DNA of 7,155 nucleotides, from the NCBI GenBank assembly GCA_902513935.1, contig CABXOR010000066.1, positions 1 to 7,155 on the forward strand. The letters run 5' to 3'. Of this stretch, positions 1 to 6,118 are shown piece after piece; the first letter of the stretch is position 1; every line of letters starts with the position of its first letter. The position numbers were made by a program, and so were the translations under genes. Below the pieces are notes generated by a model. It ran no database searches. It saw nothing but the letters and a program-made list of their open reading frames with translations, and had not been told where the DNA came from. Origin of the DNA: an uncultured SAR324 cluster bacterium (GTDB lineage Bacteria; SAR324; NAC60-12).

Positions 1-2076
1 CGTGATGGCCCAAGTGCCCCCTTCCTCCTGCTTAATCAGTTGCTGACGTGAGCTCATTTCATGAAGCAGTCGATTCAAAGAAATATTAGCAAATTTTTCA
101 AAGCCCAAATCGATTACCTTTTTTGCTCCATCTTTCAAGCGGAGCAAAACCAATTGTTCCGCCTGTGCCATAGGGCTATTTTTATTTTTAAACGAAAGCA
201 ACAAAAAGGGATAAACTTTTCCCGCAAGACTTTCCAAGCGTACTTCGTGTTCCTTCCTTCCCCGGAGATAAAGCGCCATTTTATCCTCTGTTCCGGAATT
301 CCGCACAAATACAGCCGCTGCTGGAAGTCCATTTTCTAAAACATTCAGCAGCAGCATTTCTGGTTCCTCCTGGCGTTTCACGATTTCAACATCCATTTCC
401 GGCCAGTTTAAGTTTGCCAGTAACAATTCCTCCAGCTCAGTACGCAGCATAGTTCCCTCATCCAGCAAGGATTTGCCAACATAAAAAACCGAAAGACTTT
501 TTTGAAATCCGGAAGGAAAAGGGCATTTTAGCCATTCAAAGAATTCAGGAGTATTTTTTACGGTACGTAAAGCCTGAATTGCCGCCATACTATTCAGGGC
601 GCATTTCAACCCATTGCCGATAAATACTGGGCGGCTTACGTGACCGGAGTTCATTTTAGCTAAAGTAATAACGTGTCCGGATTCTTCACTGCCTATTGCA
701 AACATATTATTCTGCTGCTGGCAGACGTAGTCGTACGCGCTATTCACCAATTCATCCCCGATATAATTACTAACCCATTTTTCAAGAGACTTAAAAGTCG
801 TGGTTGCAGACAAAGCGTCAAATTTAGTACTTTGAACCATCTGCTCCAGCCTTGTTCTAACTTGCTCCTGCAAAATTCTGAATTCAGATGCTGCAATTTT
901 GTTTAGATAAAATTCCCGTTTTGCCTGCCAGTCATAAAAACAGGCCTGCCACAAAATCCACTTGTCACCAACTGCACACTGCATGGTTTCAAAACCCATC
1001 TGTTGTACTGCCAGTCCAGCTTCCAAATCGCTTTCGACAGTATTTACAAACAGTGGTCCCTGATTCCAACTGTATTTTTGCTGCAGCAATTTAGCCTGAA
1101 AAAAGGCCTGCGCGTCACCACCAACTACCAACACACAATCTTGAAACGAATCATAGCTCAGTAAAAAACAACGATCACCGTCACCATCAAAAACAAAACC
1201 CAGCACCTGGCCTGAGTTGTTGAGTAGCTTTTCCTTTTGTTCACGGCCACTCACCAGCATCTTCTCTAAAGTTTCATATCCAGAAAACAAACCATTTTCG
1301 ATCTCATCCGCAGAAATAGAAGATACACCTTCAAGATCTGCTACACCGGAACGAACGTTAATTCCCTGGGCAGGGTCACAGTTAGTAAAAATATAATCAG
1401 CTGACTCATAGTTCAGCAAATCTTCGATTAAGAGTGAAAAAGCACCATTTGCTGCATCAACGATTATTTTAGCACCTGCTAATGAATCTTCGTTTAACCA
1501 ATGAATTTGCGGATCTGCCATAAATTCTATAAATAACTTCCGCGCAGCTGCATGATCATTGCGTAATTCTCCAATTAAAGGAGCGGATCGAAGGTTTTCA
1601 AAATTTAAACTCAGGCACCGTTGCGTTAAACGCTTGTCATCTTCCGGAAATAATTTCAGATTGGAATGCCCAATAAAGATTTTGATCCCATTCTGGTCTG
1701 CAGGATTATGAGATGCTGTAAGTACAAAAGCACAAGCAGCACCAACGTGTAGCTGGTAAAGCGAAATAGCTGGAGTAGGTAGAATATCTACAACTACCGC
1801 AGTAAGACCTGCCTTCCTAATTCCTTGGATAGCAGAGTGATTGAAACTGCCGCTTACATCTCTCGGATCCCATCCAATTACAGCAAGATCATTTGCAGAC
1901 GCAAAATCAGCTTCAAGCAGTTCCTGACAATAAGCGTAGGTATACAACTCAAAAAACTCTTCAGTCAGTATAGCTTCATGTAGAAAAACAGAAATTGGAT
2001 CCGAACCGGAACAATCCTCTGCCAGGCGAACAATGCCGCGAATACCATCGGTTCCTTGTATACGCTCAATCGTCAT
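1..2076 (-). CDS. Phosphohexomutase (GlmM/phosphomannomutase-like), oversized, 3' end outside the window
   Basis: Alpha-D-phosphohexomutase family enzyme, which moves phosphate between C6 and C1 of a hexose; the context suggests glucosamine-6-phosphate to glucosamine-1-phosphate. The frame is open from an ATG at 2074-2076 to base 1, giving 692 residues without a stop, so the C-terminus is missing. All four family loops are visible: GTDGIRG (8-14), the phosphoserine loop TASHNP (120-125, catalytic Ser122), the metal loop DGDGDR (297-302), the sugar loop GSEESGH (462-468) and the phosphate loop RNSGTED (592-598). Family members are usually about 450-550 residues. Here there is extra sequence before the metal loop (about 245-290), a long insert between VGDKW (369-373) and the sugar loop, and a tail of at least 70 residues after the phosphate loop. 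The start is the only option: a TAG lies in frame upstream with no other start codon between. No clear Shine-Dalgarno precedes it. It follows glmS by 92 bases. The family is sure; the sugar specificity is inferred from neighbours. Confidence 0.9.
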   Translation of the reverse strand, partial: MTIERIQGTDGIRGIVRLAEDCSGSDPISVFLHEAILTEEFFELYTYAYCQELLEADFASANDLAVIGWDPRDVSGSFNHSAIQGIRKAGLTAVVVDILPTPAISLYQLHVGAACAFVLTASHNPADQNGIKIFIGHSNLKLFPEDDKRLTQRCLSLNFENLRSAPLIGELRNDHAAARKLFIEFMADPQIHWLNEDSLAGAKIIVDAANGAFSLLIEDLLNYESADYIFTNCDPAQGINVRSGVADLEGVSSISADEIENGLFSGYETLEKMLVSGREQKEKLLNNSGQVLGFVFDGDGDRCFLLSYDSFQDCVLVVGGDAQAFFQAKLLQQKYSWNQGPLFVNTVESDLEAGLAVQQMGFETMQCAVGDKWILWQACFYDWQAKREFYLNKIAASEFRILQEQVRTRLEQMVQSTKFDALSATTTFKSLEKWVSNYIGDELVNSAYDYVCQQQNNMFAIGSEESGHVITLAKMNSGHVSRPVFIGNGLKCALNSMAAIQALRTVKNTPEFFEWLKCPFPSGFQKSLSVFYVGKSLLDEGTMLRTELEELLLANLNWPEMDVEIVKRQEEPEMLLLNVLENGLPAAAVFVRNSGTEDKMALYLRGRKEHEVRLESLAGKVYPFLLLSFKNKNSPMAQAEQLVLLRLKDGAKKVIDLGFEKFANISLNRLLHEMSSRQQLIKQEEGGTWAIT

Positions 2077-2168
2077 TTGTTTGCAGTAAAAAGAGAACTT
2101 ATTAAAAGGGGGGTTACTATCTTCATTCTAATTAGCAAACATTAAAAAAGATAGCTGAGGAAAGCCGA

Positions 2169-3986
2169 TTAACCGACTGTTACAGATTTAGCCAAATTTC
2201 TGGGCTTGTCAATATTACGTCCCAAGTCCAAAGCAGCATAGTATGCAAACATCTGTGCCATAATCATTTGTGCCATTGGAGCGCATATAGCACTCATCTT
2301 AGGCAACAGTACTGCTTGATCGGTTACTGACTGGGCGTGTTTGTCACCCTGAAACATGATTCCAATCACAGTGCCTCCACGAGATTTAACTTGTTCCATA
2401 GCAATAAGAGTACGGTCATGTAAGTCCTTTTGTTCCGGAAGCGGTACAAAAAACAGCGAATGTAAAGCCGGTTCAATCATCGACAGAGTCCCGTGTTTAA
2501 GAAATCCGGCAGGCATTCCTTCTGCATGTTGATAAGTAATTTCTTTCATTTTCAAAGCAGACTCCATGGCCACAGGATAATAAATACCGCAGCCAAGAAA
2601 TAACCAATGCTCTACATGACTATTAGTCCTTGCTATGTTGCGTACGAATCCGGATTGTTCATTGAGTATTTGGTCAACCATTTGCGGAAATATCTCCAAC
2701 TCCCGCTGATGTTTTTGATAAACATCCTCTGAAATATTTTTCCTCAGCCGCCCCAGTTCCAAGGCTATTCTCAGCATAATGAAGGTTTGAGCCAAAGCAG
2801 CTTTTGTGGAAACAACACATATTTCCGGACCTGAGCCCTGCATAATAACCTTATCTACCATCATACTGATAGCCGACCCCATCACATTTACAACCGCCAC
2901 GGTTTGCGCTCCATGAAGCTTCGCATACTCCAACGATGATTTTGTATCATAGGTTTCTCCGGATTGGGAAAGTGCCAGTACCATATCTCCGGATTCAACA
3001 CTTACTACAGAAAACTCGTCAGAACTCAACGCCGGGTAGTATCGATTTGCCAAAGTTGAAAAATAATACTGACTGATGTTCGCCACATAATAAGTTGTCC
3101 CCACACCCATCAGATAGGCACGTGTAGCTTCCTTAAACATCAAGGCCAATTCTGAAATTTGTTCATGCGGAATTTTCAATGCCTGCCGTATTGTCTGCGG
3201 TTCATCGAATATTTCCTTGAGCATGTAATGGGAATATCCACCCTTTTTACTCGTTTCCACATCCCAATCAATGTGTAAAACATTTTTTTCGACATGTTCA
3301 CGAGTTTTTAATTTACGTATTTTATAATCATTCCGGCCTAAAACAACATATTCTCCATCATCCAGAACTACCGCCTTCCTGGTGTATTCTAAAAAAGCAT
3401 TGAGATCTGAACCGACATAATTACAACCCTCTCCCAGTCCCAGTAACAGAGGTGACTCTTTTTTTACACAATACAAGTGTTCCGGGTCATGCGCTGACAG
3501 CATGACTATAGAAAATGAACCTTCGATTTGATCAAGTGCTGCTAAAAATGTTTGTTCTATATCTTTGCTGTTTGAGTATGATTCCTCTAACAAGTTGACG
3601 AAAACTTCTGTATCCGTCAATGACTCAAAAACAACACCTTGATTAAGCATCCGCTCCCGCAATTCCTGGTAATTTGAAATAATACCGTTGTGTACAATTA
3701 CAAACTGCTTGTTTGGAGAAATGTGGGGATGGGCGTTTTCCTGAGTTACTCCTCCGTGTGTTGCCCAACGCGTATGAGCAATTCCGATGCTCCCATGCAT
3801 TTGATCTAATTTTTCCAATGAGTTGACTTCATCAATTCCCCCAACATTTTTTCGCAAATCAAGTGCTCCTTGTCGTAGTAAAGCCATTCCGCAAGAATCG
3901 TATCCACGATATTCCAAGTTGCGAATTGAATTAAATAAATTTCTGCCAATGTTTTCAGAATGGACAATGCCGCTGATGCCACACAT
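2169..3986 (-). CDS. glmS: Glutamine--fructose-6-phosphate aminotransferase (isomerizing), GlmS
   Basis: Cytoplasmic enzyme converting fructose-6-phosphate and glutamine to glucosamine-6-phosphate and glutamate, the first committed step to UDP-GlcNAc. At 605 residues it is full length for the family. The N-terminal class II glutaminase domain (about 2-240) starts with the nucleophile Cys2 in MCGISGIV, followed by HTRWATHG (71-78), HNGIISNY (99-106) and LTDTEVF (123-129). Two SIS sugar-isomerase domains follow: SQSGET (340-345) and STKAALAQ (393-400) in the first, ESALKMKE (475-482) and LKHG (496-499) in the second. The C-terminal tail ends AKSVTVG, keeping the lysine (Lys600) that acts as the sugar Schiff base in E. 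coli. Small departures are Phe495 where AGELKHG usually has Glu, and a final Gly where Glu is common. A weak AAGG lies 5 bases before the ATG. The leader to the upstream gene is only 37 bases, too short for a glmS ribozyme. Confidence 0.98.
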   Translation of the reverse strand: MCGISGIVHSENIGRNLFNSIRNLEYRGYDSCGMALLRQGALDLRKNVGGIDEVNSLEKLDQMHGSIGIAHTRWATHGGVTQENAHPHISPNKQFVIVHNGIISNYQELRERMLNQGVVFESLTDTEVFVNLLEESYSNSKDIEQTFLAALDQIEGSFSIVMLSAHDPEHLYCVKKESPLLLGLGEGCNYVGSDLNAFLEYTRKAVVLDDGEYVVLGRNDYKIRKLKTREHVEKNVLHIDWDVETSKKGGYSHYMLKEIFDEPQTIRQALKIPHEQISELALMFKEATRAYLMGVGTTYYVANISQYYFSTLANRYYPALSSDEFSVVSVESGDMVLALSQSGETYDTKSSLEYAKLHGAQTVAVVNVMGSAISMMVDKVIMQGSGPEICVVSTKAALAQTFIMLRIALELGRLRKNISEDVYQKHQRELEIFPQMVDQILNEQSGFVRNIARTNSHVEHWLFLGCGIYYPVAMESALKMKEITYQHAEGMPAGFLKHGTLSMIEPALHSLFFVPLPEQKDLHDRTLIAMEQVKSRGGTVIGIMFQGDKHAQSVTDQAVLLPKMSAICAPMAQMIMAQMFAYYAALDLGRNIDKPRNLAKSVTVG

Positions 3987-4023
3987 TATTGCCTTAACGG
4001 GTTTTAAGTTTTAAGAGCTTGAT

Positions 4024-5214
4024 TTAGAGAGTAATGTTATCAGTAAAGATTTTTCCTGACTCCACAATTGTACCCGGCCCAAGAGTATGACGAGCTCCAA
4101 TGGATACATTATCACCAATGAATGCTCCAAGCTTTGTCAGGCCGGTTTCTATTGAGTCTGAGTTGGACTTGCAGGTTATTCGACTATAATCGACTGTGTG
4201 ATTGACCGTCGTCAGTCCGGAACCAGATTTGACATTTTCCCCCAGAACGCTGTCCCCGACGAATGAAAGACGGCCTACGTCATTGTTCCCAAATAACACG
4301 CAATTTTTCAATTCAGATCCATAGCCTACAATTGAGTCCGGACCAATCGCGCTGTAATTACGTATGAGGGAATTATTCCCCACATATGAATCGGAACCTA
4401 TATAACAAGGACCCTTAAGTATGGTTCCGGATTCTACAGTAACATTCGGCCCAATCCGGACAGACCCTTCGAGATGCACTTGTCCCAGCAATCTTGCGGT
4501 AGAATCAATTTCAGCAGTTTCCCATGAATTCATCAACATCCGATTTGCTTCCAAAATATGCCAGGGATGAATCATATCAATCCATCCTTTTTCCCACAAA
4601 CAAGCCTGTAGCCCACTGGTTTCAATCATTTGCCCATAACATTGGTAAATATCATTCTGATACTCATCCAACAAAGAAAATATTTTCGGAAACAAAACAA
4701 ACATTCCTGCAAAAACATAATTTGCCTGATTTGCCTTTGGTTTTTCAACCAAACGGCTGATTTTCATTTCATGGTCCAGATAGACATTACCAAACTCTTT
4801 TGAAGACTCCGGTAAAGCAATCAAGGCAACTTCCCTGTCCATCTCAGAGTATGTTTGCAGGATGGATAAAAAGGGGTTGTAATCAGTCATTACGTCACCA
4901 TAAACAAGCAAAAATGGTTTATTTTCCAATGACGACTGGCAAAGACTCAGGGCCTGACCAATTCCATGAAGTTCATCCTGAACAACATACTCAAGATTCA
5001 CTCCAAGTATTTTGCCACTTCCAAAATACCGGCGGACAAGGTCCTGCTGATGATTGACTACAAGCACAATGTCGTTAATCCCTGCTTCCTTGAGGAAACA
5101 AATCGTATTTTCAAGAATATATTGCCCCGCAATTCGAATCATGGGCTTACAACGGGTTTCAATAAACGGACTCAATCTGTTACTTCGATTAGCCGCAAGA
5201 ATAACTGCTTTCAT
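4024..5214 (-). CDS. Bifunctional-type sugar-1-phosphate nucleotidylyltransferase / left-handed beta-helix acyltransferase (GlmU-like)
   Basis: 396 residues with two domains. Residues 1 to about 230 are a nucleotidyltransferase fold: MKAVILAA start, Lys23-Pro24, YGD with the probable metal ligand Asp107, EKP (157-159), and GWIDMIHPW (210-218) with a probable second metal ligand Asp213. Residues about 235-396 are hexapeptide repeats of a left-handed beta-helix, with FVGDSVLGENV (318-328) and LGAFIGDNVSIG (362-373). This layout resembles archaeal-type glucosamine-1-phosphate acetyltransferase/UDP-GlcNAc pyrophosphorylase proteins such as Sulfolobus ST0452. Sitting just upstream of glmS, it is the best candidate here for the last two steps to UDP-GlcNAc. 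Two oddities weaken that: the nucleotide-binding loop reads NRSNR (9-13) instead of GxGTR, and the acetyltransferase His is replaced by Arg315, with Phe318 in place of a conserved Tyr. It could act on another sugar or have lost one activity. It follows cmk by 51 bases and has a strong ribosome-binding site. Confidence 0.85.
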   Translation of the reverse strand: MKAVILAANRSNRLSPFIETRCKPMIRIAGQYILENTICFLKEAGINDIVLVVNHQQDLVRRYFGSGKILGVNLEYVVQDELHGIGQALSLCQSSLENKPFLLVYGDVMTDYNPFLSILQTYSEMDREVALIALPESSKEFGNVYLDHEMKISRLVEKPKANQANYVFAGMFVLFPKIFSLLDEYQNDIYQCYGQMIETSGLQACLWEKGWIDMIHPWHILEANRMLMNSWETAEIDSTARLLGQVHLEGSVRIGPNVTVESGTILKGPCYIGSDSYVGNNSLIRNYSAIGPDSIVGYGSELKNCVLFGNNDVGRLSFVGDSVLGENVKSGSGLTTVNHTVDYSRITCKSNSDSIETGLTKLGAFIGDNVSIGARHTLGPGTIVESGKIFTDNITL

Positions 5215-5217
5215 GAC

Positions 5218-5226
5218 ATCACCTTT
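5218..5226 (-). promoter_or_regulatory. Strong Shine-Dalgarno of the GlmU-like gene
   Basis: Read on the minus strand this is AAAGGTGAT, ending 3 bases before the ATG at 5212-5214. AGGTGAT is complementary to the 16S rRNA 3' tail. It fixes the start of the GlmU-like gene and is the only strong ribosome-binding site in the window; glmS has a weak AAGG, and cmk and the mutase have no clear one. Confidence 0.75.
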
Positions 5227-5265
5227 GAAAAAAATTCTTTGGTTTTTTAAGGATTGAACACCAGA

Positions 5266-5949
5266 CTAGCTGACATTTTTCTCTTCTCCAATACAGGCAA
5301 CTAAATACTCCAATACCTGGTCTGCACTCAGATTCCCTGTATCCAAAATTAATGCATCCCCCGCAGGTCTCAGTGGAGCAACTTTACGGTTTTGATCTTG
5401 AAAATCCCGTTTACGAAGAGCTGTTAATATTTTTTCAAAATTAACATTTTCACTACGCTCCTGCAGTTGTAGCATCCGACGTTTTGCACGTATCTCCGGA
5501 GAGGCATCAATAAAAAACTTAAATTCTGCATTTGGAAAAACAACTGTGCCTATATCTCGACCTTCCAATACGGCACCCAGGTAACTTCCCGACTTACGGA
5601 CTTCTTCAACTAATGTGCGCTGTTGTTTTTTCATCACTTCCCGGATTGAGGAAAAACTGCTGATTTTTGAAGCAAGACTGGAAATCAATTCTGTCCGAAT
5701 TTCATCAGTTACATCTTTACCATTGCAAATTACATTGTTATGTTTAAATACTATCCTGGTCTGATCACCCAACTCTTGCAGCGAATCATCACTTTCCGGA
5801 CAACCATGCTTCCCCCAGCACAATGCAAGGCAACGAAACATTGCTCCGGTATCAACATACAAACAGCAAAGTTTTTCCGCAAGTTGACAGGCAATTGTAC
5901 TTTTCCCGACACCGGTAGGACCATCAATGGCAATGATTTTAAAATCCAT
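5266..5949 (-). CDS. cmk: (d)CMP kinase (cytidylate kinase)
   Basis: Transfers phosphate from ATP to CMP or dCMP in the cytoplasm, for nucleotide salvage and turnover of CMP released by lipid and sugar-nucleotide reactions. At 227 residues it is the normal bacterial length. It opens with the P-loop GPTGVGKST (10-18), then YVDTGAMFR (31-39), EGRDIGTVVFP (129-139), the family's nucleotide-binding stretch, FFIDASPEIRAKRR (145-158) as the lid/LID-following region, and RDFQDQNRKVAPLRPA (181-196). These together identify the Cmk family. The ATG at 5947-5949 puts the P-loop at the expected distance from the N-terminus; another ATG 5 bases upstream is out of frame. No Shine-Dalgarno is visible because the usual place is next to a parS palindrome. 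A TATAAT box upstream makes it the likely first gene of the unit running through the GlmU-like gene, glmS and the mutase. Confidence 0.97.
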   Translation of the reverse strand: MDFKIIAIDGPTGVGKSTIACQLAEKLCCLYVDTGAMFRCLALCWGKHGCPESDDSLQELGDQTRIVFKHNNVICNGKDVTDEIRTELISSLASKISSFSSIREVMKKQQRTLVEEVRKSGSYLGAVLEGRDIGTVVFPNAEFKFFIDASPEIRAKRRMLQLQERSENVNFEKILTALRKRDFQDQNRKVAPLRPAGDALILDTGNLSADQVLEYLVACIGEEKNVS

Positions 5950-5957
5950 AACATTAT

Positions 5958-5973
5958 TGTTTCACGTGAAACA
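5958..5973. other. parS: parS: ParB-binding chromosome-partition site
   Basis: The 16 bases TGTTTCACGTGAAACA form a perfect palindrome (TGTTTCAC and its reverse complement GTGAAACA) and match the widely conserved bacterial parS consensus at every position. ParB, a CTPase, loads at such sites and slides outward to form the partition complex that ParA and SMC act on. It begins 8 bases before the cmk start codon, so it lies in the cmk leader rather than in coding sequence. Symmetry does not extend past 16 bases. An exact match by chance in 7 kb is very unlikely. Function in vivo is inferred; parA/parB are not in the window. Confidence 0.88.
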
Positions 5974-6009
5974 TTTCGATCAGAAAAAAAATACCCTCAT
6001 ATGGATGTC

Positions 6010-6015
6010 ATTATA
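6010..6015 (-). promoter_or_regulatory. Candidate -10 box of the cmk operon
   Basis: On the minus strand this reads TATAAT, the sigma-70 -10 consensus, in the gap after the TPR gene. Transcription would begin near 6003 and give a cmk leader of about 54 bases containing parS. No hexamer close to TTGACA is found 15-19 bases upstream, and there is no extended -10 TG, so the call rests on the -10 match and its position. Confidence 0.4.
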
Positions 6016-6065
6016 GTTCGCTTCCGCATGAAAATTCTGACTCCATAAAGCAAAAATGAAAATGG

Positions 6066-6103
6066 GTTCCAACTTAGATCAATTCTGACATCCTGGTTGG
6101 AAC
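6066..6103 (-). terminator. Possible weak terminator or inverted repeat after the TPR gene
   Basis: Eight-base arms GTTCCAAC (6096-6103 read on the minus strand) and GTTGGAAC (6066-6073) are perfectly complementary around a 22-base loop, followed by the T-rich stretch CCATTTTCATTTTT. It starts 15 bases after the TPR stop codon and precedes the cmk promoter candidate, where a terminator would be expected. The loop is long and the T-tract broken, so it could also be a processing hairpin or chance. Confidence 0.3.
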
Positions 6104-6118
6104 AATTGGAGCATATCA

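Noticed and set aside
61..1094. Short plus-strand open frames (61-339, 673-906, 888-1094)
   Set aside because: They lie opposite the continuous mutase frame, which has all the family motifs in order; no recognisable domain or ribosome-binding site supports the plus-strand frames.
1..2076. Mutase as a pseudogene
   Set aside because: Codon-by-codon reading gives 692 codons without a stop or frameshift and all catalytic loops intact; the missing stop is a window-edge effect.
2117..2154. Inverted repeat CTATCTT / AAGATAG between glmS and the mutase
   Set aside because: Only 7 AT-rich pairs around a 24-base loop and no following T-tract; too weak for a terminator or riboswitch.
2077..2168. Internal promoter before the mutase (TAGAAT on the minus strand)
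   Set aside because: The -10 match is imperfect and no -35-like hexamer lies at suitable spacing.
3987..4023. glmS ribozyme or riboswitch in the glmS leader
   Set aside because: The gap is only 37 bases and shows no ribozyme core; the upstream sequence is the coding end of the GlmU-like gene.
4524..6048. Plus-strand and alternate-frame ORFs across the GlmU-like and cmk genes (4524-4760, 4800-5057, 4966-5250, 5054-5257, 5740-6048, and minus 5751-5954)
   Set aside because: All overlap well-supported genes, have low-complexity or shadow-like composition and no family resemblance.
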